A stretch of DNA of 43,585 nt from the NCBI GenBank assembly GCA_030679915.1, contig JAUXRY010000026.1, positions 1 to 43,585 of the forward strand, given 5' to 3'. The position numbers and the translations under genes are program-made. Origin of the DNA: Thiobacillus sp. GTDB taxonomy: Bacteria; Pseudomonadota; Gammaproteobacteria; Burkholderiales; Thiobacillaceae. How positions within the stretch are numbered: position 1 is the stretch's first letter; every line of letters starts with the position of its first letter. This document shows, one piece after another, positions 25,226-35,287 of the stretch. The notes beneath the pieces are model-generated. The model was not told the origin of the DNA and did not search any database. It saw only the letters and a list, made by a program, of their open reading frames with translations.

Positions 25226-26737
25226 TTACCGCTTACCCCCAAACAAACTCCCCAGCACCCCGCGAATAATCGACCGCCCAACCTGACTGCCAATAGCACG
25301 CGCAGCAGACTTGGCCATGGACTCCGCAACGCCTTGGCGGCGTCCATTTCCTCCCAGCAACCCACCCAACAGCCCCCCGAGGCCACCACCACTTTCTGCC
25401 GGCTGTTCTGCGCCGGCGGGTTTCCCTGCGGGTGCCTGTGCGGCGGCGGCTTCTGCTGCCTGCGTCGCCCGTACTTTCAGCTTTTCGTAGGCAGATTCGC
25501 GATCAACCGCTGTGTCGTAGGCACCCGCCACGAGCGAGGTTTGCATCAACTGCTGACGCTGCGCGGCGGTGATGGGGCCGATCTGGCCTTGCGGCGGCAC
25601 GATGAAGCAGCGTTCGGTGACACCGGGGCGCCCTTTGGTATCAAGGAAGGACACCAGTGCCTCGCCAACACCGAGTTCGGTAATCGCACTGGCTTCGTCG
25701 AGTTCGGGATTGTCGCGCATGGTTTCGGCTGCGGCCTTGACGGCTTTCTGGTCGCGCACCGAGAAGGCGCGCAAGGCGTGCTGCACGCGGTTGCCGAGTT
25801 GCGACAGGATTTTGTCCGGCACGTCGGCCGGATTCTGGGTGACGAAAAATACGCCGACGCCTTTGGAGCGAATCAGCCGCACCACCTGTTCGATTTTTTC
25901 CACCAGTGCGTCGGGGGCATCGGAAAATAGCAGGTGGGCTTCGTCGAAGAAAAAAACTAGCTTGGGTTTATCGAGGTCGCCCGCTTCGGGCAGGTTTTCG
26001 TATAGTTCGGCCAGCAGCCAAAGTAGCAGTGCGGCGTACATTTTCGGCGACTGCATCAGCGTGTCGGCTGACAGGATGTTGATGACGCCGCGGCCTTTGT
26101 CGGTCTGAATCAGGTCGGCGATGTTGAGCATCGGCTCGCCGAAAATCTGCTCGCCGCCTTGCGATTCCAGTGACAGCAGGCCGCGCTGGATGGCGCCGAT
26201 GGAGGCAGGCGACACGTTGCCATAGTCGGTGGTGAACTGCTTGGCGTTCTCGCCGACGTAGGCGAGCATCGCGCGCAGGTCTTTGAGGTCGAGCAGCAGC
26301 ATGCCGTTGTCGTCTGCCACCTTGAACACCAGGTTCAGCACGCCGCCCTGGGTTTCGTTCAAGTCCAGCATGCGACCGAGCAGTAGCGGTCCCATGTCGG
26401 ACACGGTGGCGCGCACCGGGTGGCCACTCTTGCCGAACGGGTCCCACAAGGTGACCGGGTAGCCCTGGTAGTCAAACCCTTCGAGCTTCAGCGTTTCAAT
26501 CCGCTCCGTTACTTTTGCATTGCCGCCGCCTGCCTGTGAAATCCCCGACAGGTCCCCTTTCACGTCCGACATGAAGCACGGCACCCCGATGCTGGAAAAA
26601 TGTTCGGCCAGCGTTTGCAGCGTGACGGTCTTGCCAGTGCCGGTGGCGCCGGTGATGAGGCCATGGCGGTTGGCCATTTGCGGCAGCAGCAGGAGATCGG
26701 TGGTGGCGTTCTTGGCGATGAGCATCGGTTCGGTCAT
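25226..26737 (-). CDS. HerA-like ATPase (DUF853/YjgR family)
   Basis: The 503-residue P-loop ATPase has Walker A GATGTGKT (about 30-37), Walker [13 protein letters not shown], and further motifs [10 protein letters not shown] and [29 protein letters not shown] typical of the YjgR family of FtsK/HerA-like ATPases. The C-terminus (about 440-503) is Ala/Gly-rich, with a [10 protein letters not shown] stretch and [16 protein letters not shown] ending. The molecular function of YjgR proteins is not established; DNA translocation or a membrane-linked role is inferred from the fold. It is divergent from the NADH dehydrogenase gene. Confidence 0.9.
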   Translation of the reverse strand: MTEPMLIAKNATTDLLLLPQMANRHGLITGATGTGKTVTLQTLAEHFSSIGVPCFMSDVKGDLSGISQAGGGNAKVTERIETLKLEGFDYQGYPVTLWDPFGKSGHPVRATVSDMGPLLLGRMLDLNETQGGVLNLVFKVADDNGMLLLDLKDLRAMLAYVGENAKQFTTDYGNVSPASIGAIQRGLLSLESQGGEQIFGEPMLNIADLIQTDKGRGVINILSADTLMQSPKMYAALLLWLLAELYENLPEAGDLDKPKLVFFFDEAHLLFSDAPDALVEKIEQVVRLIRSKGVGVFFVTQNPADVPDKILSQLGNRVQHALRAFSVRDQKAVKAAAETMRDNPELDEASAITELGVGEALVSFLDTKGRPGVTERCFIVPPQGQIGPITAAQRQQLMQTSLVAGAYDTAVDRESAYEKLKVRATQAAEAAAAQAPAGKPAGAEQPAESGGGLGGLLGGLLGGNGRRQGVAESMAKSAARAIGSQVGRSIIRGVLGSLFGGKR

Positions 26738-26919
26738 GGCGGTTCCTGGAGGTGGGGCGGTGGACGATTCGTGGGCGCATCCCGGGAATCATCGTGCGCC
26801 CCAATTTCGGGATGCAGGAATTTTAACGAGTTCAGCCGCGACAAGTGTTAAGGAATGTATAGAAGCGACCGCTAATGTTGCGAGTATCATTCGCGCTTAA
26901 TGCAAGCAGGGAGCAGGTC

Positions 26920-28242
26920 GTGGCAACAGAACAACAAGCGCATGAAATCGTTATCGTGGGCGGCGGCGCCGGTGGATTGGAGTTGGCAACCCGACTCGGA
27001 AACAAGCTGGGCAAGAAGAAAAACCGTGCGCACATCACACTGATCGACGCGTCGCCATCCCATCTCTGGAAGCCACTGTTATATGAGGTTGCCGCAGGCA
27101 GCCTGGATTCGTATGCCGAGCGGCTGGAATATCTGGCGCAGGCGCATTGGCATCATTTCCGGTTTCGGCTCGGGCGGATGGACGGCCTCGACCGTGAAAA
27201 ACAGGAAATCAGCGTGGCGCCCACATTGGACGAAGACGGCGTGGAAATCATTCCGCGTCGCAGCTTTCGGTACGACACGCTGATCATCGCGGTCGGTTCG
27301 GTAGGAAACGACTTTGGGGTGCCGGGTGTAAAAGAGCATTGCATCATGCTTGATACGCCCGAACAGGCGCGTGAGTTCCATCGTCGCCACATCAATGCCT
27401 GCCTGCGCGCGCACACCCAGACCGCAGCGGTGACCTCTGCCCAGCACACCGTAGGTATCGTCGGTGCCGGGGCAACCGGAGTGGAACTCGCGGCCGAGCT
27501 GCATGACACCACGCGTGAGCTGTCAGCCTACGGCCTGGAAAAAATCGACCCTGACAAAACCCTGAAGCTGCTGATCGTTGAAGCCTCCGATCGCATCCTG
27601 CCAGGCCTGCCACCGCGATTGTCTGCTGCAGCGGCCGAACGCTTGGGCGAGTTGGGCGTGGAGGTGTATACCAACGAGCGGGTCGTTGAAGTGCGCGCCA
27701 ACGGCATGCTGACCGCTGACGGCAAACTCATCCCCGCCAGCATGATGGTGTGGTCGGCTGGTATCAAGGCACCGGATTTTCTGAAGGAGATCGATGGTCT
27801 GGAAACCAACCGCAATAATCAATTGATCGTGCGAGCTACCCTGCAAACCACACGCGACGACAACATCTTCGCGCTGGGCGATTGCGCGGCCTGCCCGATG
27901 CCTGATGGAAAAAACGTGCCGCCACGCGCGCAGGCCGCGCATCAGCAAGCCAGCTTGATGGCCAAGGCGATCTGTCGTCGTTTCCGCGGCAAGCCGCTGC
28001 TCGATTATGAATATCGTGATTACGGTTCGCTGGTCGCGCTGGGCCGTTTTTCCACTGTGGGCAACCTGATGGGCGGTTTGAGTGGCGGCAGCATCATGAT
28101 CGAAGGGGCGTTGGCGCGGGTGGTGTACTGGTCGTTGCACAAGATGCATGAGGTCGCGTTGCATGGCTGGGTCAAGACCGCGATGACTACTTACGCGCAT
28201 TTCATCAGTACACCGACGCGGGCACGCATCAAGCTGCATTAA
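26920..28242 (+). CDS. ndh: Type II NADH dehydrogenase
   Basis: The roughly 440-residue FAD-dependent oxidoreductase has an N-terminal FAD-binding motif IVIVGGGAGGLEL, a second dinucleotide motif VGIVGAGATGVELAAEL for NADH, and the FAD/quinone-side motif IFALGDCAACP. This is the NDH-2 family, which passes electrons from NADH to quinone without pumping protons. A hydrophobic, amphipathic C-terminal region fits membrane association. GTG 26920, preceded by AGGGAG, was chosen; the upstream frame has no family sequence. The related sulfide:quinone reductase family is less likely because its Cys pattern is missing. Confidence 0.88.
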   Translation: MATEQQAHEIVIVGGGAGGLELATRLGNKLGKKKNRAHITLIDASPSHLWKPLLYEVAAGSLDSYAERLEYLAQAHWHHFRFRLGRMDGLDREKQEISVAPTLDEDGVEIIPRRSFRYDTLIIAVGSVGNDFGVPGVKEHCIMLDTPEQAREFHRRHINACLRAHTQTAAVTSAQHTVGIVGAGATGVELAAELHDTTRELSAYGLEKIDPDKTLKLLIVEASDRILPGLPPRLSAAAAERLGELGVEVYTNERVVEVRANGMLTADGKLIPASMMVWSAGIKAPDFLKEIDGLETNRNNQLIVRATLQTTRDDNIFALGDCAACPMPDGKNVPPRAQAAHQQASLMAKAICRRFRGKPLLDYEYRDYGSLVALGRFSTVGNLMGGLSGGSIMIEGALARVVYWSLHKMHEVALHGWVKTAMTTYAHFISTPTRARIKLH

Positions 28243-28243
28243 G

Positions 28244-29239
28244 TCAGGGTTCTTGCCACAGGCGCGCCGCACCGCGCACGCCGCTGGAGTCGCCGTGTTG
28301 CGGTGCCACCAGTTTCGTATCGACTCGGTCGGAAAACACATACCGCGCCCACAGCTTGGGCACGGTGTCGTACAGCCGGCTGATGTTGGACACGCCGCCG
28401 CCCAGCACGATGACGTCCGGGTCGAGCAGGTTGATCACGCTGGCCAGCGCACGCGCTAGTCTTTCCTCGTAGCGCATCAATGTGGCGTTGCAGGGGCTGT
28501 AACCGGCTTGGGCCAGTTGCGCGATTTCGTGCGCTGGCAGGTCTTCGCCGCCGTAGCGCACGTGGTCAGCCGCCAGTGCGCGACCTGACAGCCAGGTTTC
28601 GATACAGCCTTTTTTTCCGCAATAGCACGCCGGCGCAGCGTCGAGTTCGCGCGGGCTTGGCCAGGGGTGGATCAGTGCTTCGCCGGTGGCGGGGTGCTGG
28701 CCGGTGGTGGTTCGGTCGGCCTGGGTGTGAGCGAACTGGAAATAGGGCAGGGGCGTATGGCCCCACTCCCCGGCAATGGCGTTGGCACCATCGAGTACCT
28801 GGCCTTTGACGACGATACCGCCACCGACGCCGGTACCCAGGATCACACCAAATACGACGGCCGCACCGGCGGCGGCACCATCGGTGGCTTCGGACAGGGC
28901 CAGGCAGTTGGCATCGTTGGTCAGCCGCACGGAACGATCCAACGCACGTTCCAAGTCATCTTTGAGTGGCTGACCATTGAGGCAGGTGGAATTCGCATTC
29001 TTCATGCGGCCGGTGGCGGGCGAGATCGCGCCGGGGGTGCCGATGCCGACGCTGCCGCTTTGTTTCAGTTCGGTTTCAGCCTCGTGTACCAGCGTGGCGA
29101 TGGCGGCAACCGTGGCCACATAGTCGTTTTGCGGGGTGGGTTCGCGGCGCCGCAACAATTCCTGGCCGGTCGAATCCAGCGCAATCAGTTCGATTTTGGT
29201 GCCGCCGAGGTCGATACCAAAGCTGAGAGAGTGGGCCAC
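28244..29239 (-). CDS. ROK-family sugar kinase (fructokinase-like)
   Basis: The 331-residue protein has the ATP motif FGIDLGGTKIELIAL, the substrate motif TNDANCLALSEATDGAA, GTGVGGGIV, and the ROK zinc site: His in GEWGHTPLP, then CYCGKKGCIETWLSG. The long insertion between the His and the Cys cluster matches E. coli Mak (fructokinase) more than NagC-like repressors, and no HTH is present. It phosphorylates a hexose, probably fructose or glucose. It ends 1 bp from the ndh stop (convergent) and is divergent from yebC with only 38 bp between starts. Confidence 0.87.
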   Translation of the reverse strand: MAHSLSFGIDLGGTKIELIALDSTGQELLRRREPTPQNDYVATVAAIATLVHEAETELKQSGSVGIGTPGAISPATGRMKNANSTCLNGQPLKDDLERALDRSVRLTNDANCLALSEATDGAAAGAAVVFGVILGTGVGGGIVVKGQVLDGANAIAGEWGHTPLPYFQFAHTQADRTTTGQHPATGEALIHPWPSPRELDAAPACYCGKKGCIETWLSGRALAADHVRYGGEDLPAHEIAQLAQAGYSPCNATLMRYEERLARALASVINLLDPDVIVLGGGVSNISRLYDTVPKLWARYVFSDRVDTKLVAPQHGDSSGVRGAARLWQEP

Positions 29240-29277
29240 AGTGCTAAAATCTCCGATTATTTTGCGTTGGAATCAAC

Positions 29278-30009
29278 ATGGCAGGACATTCTAAATGGGC
29301 CAACATCCAGCACCGCAAGGGACGCCAGGATGCCAAGCGCGGTAAGATTTTTACCAAGCTTATCAAGGAAATCACCGTGGCCGCCAAAATGGGCGGCGGC
29401 GACGTCGGCATGAATCCGCGGCTGCGACTGGCGATCGACAAGGCCAAGGCCGAGTCGATGCCGAAGGACAACATTGAAAACGCGGTCAAGCGCGGCAGCG
29501 GTCAGCTCGATGGGGTGAACTACGAGGAAGCGCGTTACGAAGGTTACGGTATCGGCGGCGTCGCGGTCATCGTCGACTGTCTCACCGACAACAAGGTGCG
29601 TACCGTCGCTGATGTGCGCCACGCCTTCGTCAAGCACGGCGGAAACATGGGCACCGACGGCTGCGTGGCTTTCCAGTTCAAGCACTGCGGGCAGATCGTG
29701 CTGGAGCCGGGTGCCGATGAGGAACTGGTGATGGAAACGGCGCTCGACGCCGGTGCCGACGACATCATTCCCAACGAGGACGGCTCGATTGAAGTGCTGA
29801 CCTCGCCCGATCCCAGCCTCTTCGAGGCAGTGAAAGAAGCGCTGGAGAAAGCCGGATTCAAGCCGGCAGTCGCCGAGATCACCATGCGGCCCGAGGTCGA
29901 GACCGAACTCACGGGCGACGACGCGGTGAAAATGCAAAAGATTCTCGATGCGCTTGACGTGCTCGACGACGTGCAGGATGTCTATACCAACGCCGTGATG
30001 CCGGAGTAA
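29278..30009 (+). CDS. yebC: YebC/PmpR-family regulatory protein
   Basis: The 243-residue protein starts [21 protein letters not shown], diagnostic of the YebC/TACO1 family, with three alpha/beta domains and a conserved acidic surface. Members were described as DNA-binding regulators; some act on the ribosome to help translation of proline-rich stretches. Its position before ruvCAB is conserved in many bacteria. The ruvC GTG lies 8 bp after its stop, so they are probably one operon. Confidence 0.95.
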   Translation: MAGHSKWANIQHRKGRQDAKRGKIFTKLIKEITVAAKMGGGDVGMNPRLRLAIDKAKAESMPKDNIENAVKRGSGQLDGVNYEEARYEGYGIGGVAVIVDCLTDNKVRTVADVRHAFVKHGGNMGTDGCVAFQFKHCGQIVLEPGADEELVMETALDAGADDIIPNEDGSIEVLTSPDPSLFEAVKEALEKAGFKPAVAEITMRPEVETELTGDDAVKMQKILDALDVLDDVQDVYTNAVMPE

Positions 30010-30017
30010 ATCGCCCC

Positions 30018-30533
30018 GTGCGAATTCTCGGTATCGATCCTGGGTTACGCTTTACCGGCTTTGGTGTGATCGAGCAGGCCGGCCAGAAACTGTCCTATAT
30101 TGCGAGCGGCGTCATCAAAAGCGGTGAAGGCAGCTTGCCGCAACGGTTGGGTGTGTTATTTGCGGGGATGAATGAAGTCATCACCACCTATCAGCCCGAT
30201 ACCTGCTCGGTGGAAATTGTCTTCGTCAACGTCAACCCGCAATCGACCTTGTTGCTGGGTCAGGCACGAGGCGCAGTGATCTGTGCGGCGGTGTCGAAAG
30301 AACTGCTGGTTGCCGAGTACACTGCACTACAAATCAAGCAGGCCGTGGTGGGCCAGGGCAAGGCCGCCAAGGAACAGGTGCAGGAAATGGTCAAACGCTT
30401 GTTGAGCCTGCCTGTTGCGCCTACTGCCGATGCCGCCGATGCGCTTGCCTGTGCCATTACCCACGCCCACGGTAGCCGACTGGGTACGCTTTCCACAGCG
30501 GGGTATCGCGTCAAAGGCGGTCGGTTGGTGTGA
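30018..30533 (+). CDS. ruvC: Holliday junction resolvase RuvC
   Basis: The 171-residue endonuclease cleaves Holliday junctions bound by RuvAB. The catalytic acids are in place: Asp7 ([14 protein letters not shown]), Glu66 (SVEIVFV), Asp138 and Asp141 (TADAADALA). The start is GTG at 30018. GGAG at the yebC stop (about 30003-30006) is the only ribosome-binding candidate and is a little far. Operon with yebC and ruvA. Confidence 0.96.
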   Translation: MRILGIDPGLRFTGFGVIEQAGQKLSYIASGVIKSGEGSLPQRLGVLFAGMNEVITTYQPDTCSVEIVFVNVNPQSTLLLGQARGAVICAAVSKELLVAEYTALQIKQAVVGQGKAAKEQVQEMVKRLLSLPVAPTADAADALACAITHAHGSRLGTLSTAGYRVKGGRLV

Positions 30534-30572
30534 TACAGAAAGGCGAATGATGAAACCCAATAAGGACAACCC

Positions 30573-31148
30573 ATGATAGGCAGGATAATCGGCATTCTCG
30601 CTGCCAAACAACCCCCTCAGGTGCTGGTGGATGTGAATGGCATCGGCTATGAAATCGACGTGCCGATGAGCACCTTCTACAACCTTCCGGTGCTGGGTGA
30701 AAAAATCAGCCTGCTGACCCATCAGGCGATTCGCGAAGATGCGCATTTGCTATACGGCTTTGGTAGCGAGATCGAACGCGCTGCATTTCGTGAGTTACTG
30801 AAAGTCTCGGGCATCGGCGCCAAGACTGCCTTGTCCGTTTTGTCCGGCTTGTCCGTGAATGACCTGTCGGTTGCAATTGCCGAACAGGAAATCGGTCGCA
30901 TCGTCAAAGTCCCCGGCATTGGCAAGAAAACGGCCGAGCGACTTTTGCTCGAGTTGAAGGGCAAGCCCGTGTTTGCCGGTGCAATTGCCAGTGCAGCCCC
31001 GGCAGGTGTGGCGGATGATGTACGCCAGGCACTCCTTGCGCTGGGCTACAACGAACGAGAGTCCTCCGACGCTTTACGACAACTGCCCCCCGATTTGTCA
31101 GTGGGCGAAGCAATCCGCCAAGCGCTTCGGGGTCTGTCGCGCGCGTAA
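30573..31148 (+). CDS. ruvA: Holliday junction DNA-binding protein RuvA
   Basis: The 191-residue protein has an N-terminal OB-fold domain ([27 protein letters not shown]), two helix-hairpin-helix motifs ([19 protein letters not shown] and [21 protein letters not shown]) and a C-terminal domain III ([17 protein letters not shown]) that contacts RuvB. It binds four-way junctions as a tetramer. The diguanylate cyclase gene begins three bases after its stop codon, separating it from ruvB. Confidence 0.97.
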   Translation: MIGRIIGILAAKQPPQVLVDVNGIGYEIDVPMSTFYNLPVLGEKISLLTHQAIREDAHLLYGFGSEIERAAFRELLKVSGIGAKTALSVLSGLSVNDLSVAIAEQEIGRIVKVPGIGKKTAERLLLELKGKPVFAGAIASAAPAGVADDVRQALLALGYNERESSDALRQLPPDLSVGEAIRQALRGLSRA

Positions 31149-31151
31149 TCA

Positions 31152-32660
31152 ATGAGCGATCAAGAGAACATAGCCAGCCCCCGTCTGATCTCTCTGCGCT
31201 GGCGCTTTCTATGGTTCCTGGTCGGGGTGATTGGTCTGTTCACGGCAGGCATGATTTTGAGTGTGTTGTTCAGTTTTCACTCTAGCGATGTCGCTGACGA
31301 GCATTTACTCGATGTGGAGGCCACGCAAACACAATCCAACTTGATGCGGCGCTGGGATTATTACCGGGACATCATTGACGGCCAGGTGAGCGATCCGCAG
31401 CTGATCGATCTCATGACGCGGGGTTCGGGCGAAGCAGAAGCATTGCAGAAATGGGTCGCATCACGGAAGCCATTGCTGCCACACACAGTGGGCTTGGTAC
31501 TTATGAGTGCACAGGGTGAACTGTATGGTGATGCTGTCGAATTGGACGCCGGACCCAGCCTTTTGCGTTATTTGCGACAGGTTGAACCGGCTGTGCTGGC
31601 GCCCGTACATCGCGATACGCCCGGCCGCGAACACTTCGACCAGATTGCCTTGATTCGCGATGCCAATGGCGTGATTCTGGGCAAGCTGTTTCTGGGGGTG
31701 CGGCTAACACAGCTGCAACGGATTATCGATGACTCTACTCAGCCCGGCCATGCCATTACGCTTTTTGATTCAGCCGGATTGCCTATCGTAAGCAGTGGTC
31801 GCTTGGAGGGCAAGGTGCATGAAGCCACGGTGCCGTTAACTGCAATGGGTTGGAGTTTGAAAGTTCAGGCCCCGGTGCAGCGACTTAGTTCTGGAGGCTG
31901 GTTGCAAATCCTGGCGGGGGTCATGACCCTGGTAAGCGTTCTGGCCTTCCTGGTTGTTATGGTGTTGAAAACGCGGGGTCCACTTCTGCAGGATATTCAT
32001 CTTGCGTTAGAGGCACTGGGGTGCCTGACGCGAAACGAGGCCGCGCCATCCATCAAGACGCGTTATATAGAGTTTGCACCGGTGACTGAAAATATTAACC
32101 GGATCGCAGAGCAGTTGCATGATCAGCGCGAACAATTGGCCACACTCAGTCTGACGGATTCGCTCACGGACTTGCCCAATCGGCGAGCGTTCGAGATCCA
32201 GTTCCCGCATATGCTCGGCCTGGCTGATCGCGGTCACGCCATTGCACTGGTCTTGCTCGATGTTGACCACTTCAAAACGATCAACGACAAACTCGGTCAT
32301 GCTGCGGGGGATCAGGCCCTGGTAGCGCTGGCAAAAACGCTCAAGGCGCTCACGCGCAGTTCTGACATGACCTCCCGTCTGGCTGGCGACGAGTTCACGG
32401 TGCTGCTGTCCGGGCTGGATAATCCCGGAGTCGAGGTTTGGTACCAGCATTTGGCCGACCGTTTCAGAGGTGAACTGCGCGCAACGGGTTTGCAAGTCGA
32501 TAACACAATAAGCGCAGGCCAGACCTGGTTGCAGAGCATGGCGGGCGATAGCATCGGCAAGGCGCTCGCGCGCGCAGATTACGCGCTGTATCAGGCCAAG
32601 GCGCGTGGCCGCGGCCAGCTGGTACTGGATGAAGCCGTTCGTGACAACAGTGAAGGGTAG
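31152..32660 (+). CDS. Membrane-bound diguanylate cyclase inserted between ruvA and ruvB
   Basis: The 502-residue protein has an N-terminal membrane helix (about 20-42), an extracytoplasmic sensor region of about 200 residues, a second helix (about 250-270) and a cytoplasmic GGDEF domain (about 330-490). The domain has [38 protein letters not shown] and the signature [15 protein letters not shown] is an accepted active variant of GGDEF. No clear RxxD inhibitory site lies five residues before it. It should make cyclic di-GMP. The 3-bp gap after ruvA and 35-bp gap before ruvB indicate co-transcription with DNA-repair genes, which is unusual. Confidence 0.92.
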   Translation: MSDQENIASPRLISLRWRFLWFLVGVIGLFTAGMILSVLFSFHSSDVADEHLLDVEATQTQSNLMRRWDYYRDIIDGQVSDPQLIDLMTRGSGEAEALQKWVASRKPLLPHTVGLVLMSAQGELYGDAVELDAGPSLLRYLRQVEPAVLAPVHRDTPGREHFDQIALIRDANGVILGKLFLGVRLTQLQRIIDDSTQPGHAITLFDSAGLPIVSSGRLEGKVHEATVPLTAMGWSLKVQAPVQRLSSGGWLQILAGVMTLVSVLAFLVVMVLKTRGPLLQDIHLALEALGCLTRNEAAPSIKTRYIEFAPVTENINRIAEQLHDQREQLATLSLTDSLTDLPNRRAFEIQFPHMLGLADRGHAIALVLLDVDHFKTINDKLGHAAGDQALVALAKTLKALTRSSDMTSRLAGDEFTVLLSGLDNPGVEVWYQHLADRFRGELRATGLQVDNTISAGQTWLQSMAGDSIGKALARADYALYQAKARGRGQLVLDEAVRDNSEG

Positions 32661-32695
32661 AATCCGCGCATGTTTGGAAATCCCTCGCCCGCACC

Positions 32696-33727
32696 ATGAT
32701 TGAAACCGACCGTCTGATTGCCCCCGCTCCGGTTAACCCGCAGGAAGAGCAGATCGAGCGCGCGCTGCGGCCGCGCACGTTAGCGGAATACGTCGGTCAG
32801 GCCAAGGCGCGTGAGCAACTCGAAATCTTCATCAGCGCCGCCAAAAAACGCAGCGAAGCACTCGATCATGTCCTGCTGTTCGGTCCGCCAGGCTTGGGAA
32901 AAACGACGCTGGCGCACATCATCGCGCGCGAGATGGGCGTCAATCTGCGGCAGACTTCGGGCCCGGTGCTGGAGCGGGCGGGCGACCTGGCTGCGCTGCT
33001 GACTAATCTGGAGCCACACGATGTGTTGTTCATCGACGAGATCCATCGTCTGAGTCCGGTGGTGGAGGAAGTATTGTATCCCGCGCTGGAAGACTTCCAG
33101 ATCGACATCATGATCGGCGAAGGGCCGGCGGCACGCTCGGTCAAACTTGATCTGCCGCCGTTTACCCTGATTGGTGCGACCACCCGCGCAGGCATGCTTA
33201 CCAACCCTTTACGCGACCGCTTTGGCATTGTTGCGCGGCTGGAGTTTTACTCGGCAGAAGAGCTGGGATTTATTGTCCACCGTTCAGCAGGCTTGTTGCA
33301 GATGAACCTGGAAGAAGCCGGCGCGCTGGAAATTGCCCGGCGTTCGCGCGGCACTCCGCGCATTGCCAATCGCCTGCTGCGGCGGGTGCGCGATTACGCT
33401 GAAGTCAAAGCGGATGGCCACGCCACCGGCGCAGTCGCGGATGCGGCTTTGATCATGCTCGATGTCGACCGTGCCGGCCTCGATGTGATGGACAGAAAAC
33501 TGCTGTCGGCCATTATCGAAAAATTTATGGGTGGCCCGGTCGGGCTGGACAACCTCGCTGCCGCGATCGGTGAAGAGCGCGACACCATCGAGGACGTGCT
33601 CGAGCCCTATCTTATTCAGCAGGGTTATCTGCAGCGCACCCCGCGCGGCCGTATTGCCACGCCGCTGACCTATCGTCACCTCGGCCTGGTTGCGCCGTCC
33701 GGCGACCCCGGCGCAGACTTGTTTTGA
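32696..33727 (+). CDS. ruvB: Holliday junction branch-migration ATPase RuvB
   Basis: The 343-residue AAA+ ATPase has Walker [10 protein letters not shown], Walker B FIDEIHRL, sensor 1 LIGATTRAG and arginine-finger region [10 protein letters not shown], followed by the C-terminal winged-helix domain ending in [13 protein letters not shown]. It drives branch migration with RuvA. Its stop lies within imperfect 17-18 bp tandem repeats that lead into ybgC. Confidence 0.97.
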   Translation: MIETDRLIAPAPVNPQEEQIERALRPRTLAEYVGQAKAREQLEIFISAAKKRSEALDHVLLFGPPGLGKTTLAHIIAREMGVNLRQTSGPVLERAGDLAALLTNLEPHDVLFIDEIHRLSPVVEEVLYPALEDFQIDIMIGEGPAARSVKLDLPPFTLIGATTRAGMLTNPLRDRFGIVARLEFYSAEELGFIVHRSAGLLQMNLEEAGALEIARRSRGTPRIANRLLRRVRDYAEVKADGHATGAVADAALIMLDVDRAGLDVMDRKLLSAIIEKFMGGPVGLDNLAAAIGEERDTIEDVLEPYLIQQGYLQRTPRGRIATPLTYRHLGLVAPSGDPGADLF

Positions 33728-33794
33728 GTGCCGAGTTCAATTGAGCACCGAGTTCGATTTGAGCGCTGGGTTCGATTCAAGCGCGGCGTTTCAG
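33724..33794 (+). repeat. Imperfect tandem repeats at the ruvB/ybgC junction
   Basis: Four consecutive units of 17-18 bp start at 33724, 33741, 33759 and 33777; the first three begin TTGAG and end in GTTCAA/GTTCGAT. In the ybgC frame, units two to four encode LSTEFD, LSAGFD and SSAAFQ. Slippage duplication of the ybgC start region would explain them. Confidence 0.65.
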
Positions 33795-34184
33795 TGGCCG
33801 GTCCGCGTCTATTGGGAAGACACCGATGCGGGCGGCGTGGTGTATTACGCCAACTACCTCAAATTCATGGAACGTGCGCGGTCGGAATGGCTGCGCACAC
33901 TCGGCTTCGAGCAGGATGAACTTCGGAGCAGCGCGGGAGTCATGTTCGTGGTGCGGCAGGTGGTGGTGGATTACCTGTCGCCTGCCCGGTTTAACGATGA
34001 GATTCATGTTGACGTTAGCGTGCATGAAGTCGGCCGTGCCAGTCTCAGTGTGAAACAAACGCTCACACGAGGCCCCACCCGGTTGGTTTCGGCGCAGGTC
34101 AGGCTGGCTTGTGTCGACGCATCGCATTTCAAACCCGTTAAAATACCATCGCCCATTCTTCATGCACTGGCTCAAGAAACGTGA
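33741..34184 (+). CDS. ybgC: Tol-Pal-associated acyl-CoA thioesterase YbgC
   Basis: The hot-dog-fold thioesterase hydrolyses acyl-CoA and is encoded with the Tol-Pal system. The motif FQWPVRVYWEDTDAGGVVYYANYLKFMERARSEWLR contains the catalytic Asp of the YbgC family. The frame is open back to 33690 within ruvB; no ATG exists upstream of the conserved part. TTG 33741 (147 residues) or TTG 33759 (141 residues) would fit the usual length of about 135-140, both lying in the tandem repeats. Its TGA overlaps the tolQ GTG (GTGA). Confidence 0.85.
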   Translation: MSTEFDLSAGFDSSAAFQWPVRVYWEDTDAGGVVYYANYLKFMERARSEWLRTLGFEQDELRSSAGVMFVVRQVVVDYLSPARFNDEIHVDVSVHEVGRASLSVKQTLTRGPTRLVSAQVRLACVDASHFKPVKIPSPILHALAQET

Positions 34185-34873
34185 ACCCTGAACTCGGTCA
34201 AGACCTCTCGCTGCTCCACCTCATCATCAACGCCTCGTTGCCGGTGCAACTCGTAATGTTGATCTTGCTCTTCGCATCCATGATGTCGTGGTGGTATATC
34301 TTCATCAAGATGTTTGCGTTAAAGCGCGCGCTCACGGTAACCAACAGCTTTGAAAAAGAATTCTGGGGTGGCGGCGACATCAATGTCATGTACAAACGAG
34401 TGGCTGCAGAACGCGAAAATGCGGGCGAAATGGAACGCATTTTCGAAGCGGGGTTTCGTGAGTTCATGAAGCTGCGGCAGCAGTCCGGGCTGTCGCTTAA
34501 CGTCATTATCGACGGCACCCGACGTGCGATGCGTGCAACCTATCAGCGCGAACTGGATGGTCTGGAATCCCATCTGGCTTTTCTCGCCACAGTGGGTTCG
34601 GTGTCGCCTTACGTCGGACTGTTTGGCACGGTCTGGGGCATCATGCTGGCGTTTCAGGGCTTGGCTACGGTTGCACAAGCCACGCTTGCTCAAGTTGCCC
34701 CCGGAATCGCCGAAGCGCTGATTGCCACCGCCATGGGGCTGTTTTCCGCAATCCCTGCCGTGGTCGGATACAACCGCTATACGCACGACATCGATCGCCT
34801 GTCGAACCGCATGGAAAGCTTCATCGAAGAGTTTTCCAATATTCTGCAACGGCAAACGATCAAGGCTGTATAG
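34181..34873 (+). CDS. tolQ: Tol-Pal system protein TolQ
   Basis: The 230-residue inner-membrane protein has three membrane helices (about 20-45, 130-155, 168-195). TolQ, with TolR, forms the proton channel that energizes TolA. It has the family motifs LASMMSWWYIF-like helix 1, SVSPYVGLFGTVWGIMLAF and ATAMGLFSAIPAVVGYN. The start is GTG 34181, overlapping the ybgC stop by four bases, so translation is coupled. TolR follows after three bases. Confidence 0.95.
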   Translation: MNPELGQDLSLLHLIINASLPVQLVMLILLFASMMSWWYIFIKMFALKRALTVTNSFEKEFWGGGDINVMYKRVAAERENAGEMERIFEAGFREFMKLRQQSGLSLNVIIDGTRRAMRATYQRELDGLESHLAFLATVGSVSPYVGLFGTVWGIMLAFQGLATVAQATLAQVAPGIAEALIATAMGLFSAIPAVVGYNRYTHDIDRLSNRMESFIEEFSNILQRQTIKAV

Positions 34874-34876
34874 GCG

Positions 34877-35287
34877 GTGGCACGGAATCGTAAACTGGTT
34901 GCCCAGATCAACGTCGTGCCGATGATCGACGTGATGCTGGTGCTGCTCGTTATTTTCATGGTGACGGCACCCTTCATCAATCCGGGGCAGGTCGAACTCC
35001 CCAGTGTCGGAAAAACCTCACAAACCCCGTCGCAGCCGCTTGAGGTCATCATCAAAGAGTCGGGCGAATATGTGTTGCGCGACCGGGCTGCAGGCAACGC
35101 CGAGCAGATTGTGAAAAAGTCGGACTTGGCGGATGAAATCGCTGCATTGCATCGCGCTTCGCCAGACCAGCCCGTGGTGATTGCAGCTGACAAAAATGTT
35201 CGCTATGAAGAAGTGATGAACACCATGACATTGCTGCAACGGGCCCAGATTACCCGCATCGGACTTCTCGCCCGCCCGGCACCATGA
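34877..35287 (+). CDS. tolR: Tol-Pal system protein TolR
   Basis: The 136-residue inner-membrane protein has one membrane helix near 15-35 with NVVPMIDVMLVLLVIFMVTAPF, whose Asp is the proton-path residue of ExbD/TolR proteins. The periplasmic domain ends with PVVIAADKNVRYEEVMNTM. It starts at GTG 34877, three bases after tolQ. Its stop overlaps the tolA ATG by four bases (ATGA). Confidence 0.94.
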   Translation: MARNRKLVAQINVVPMIDVMLVLLVIFMVTAPFINPGQVELPSVGKTSQTPSQPLEVIIKESGEYVLRDRAAGNAEQIVKKSDLADEIAALHRASPDQPVVIAADKNVRYEEVMNTMTLLQRAQITRIGLLARPAP

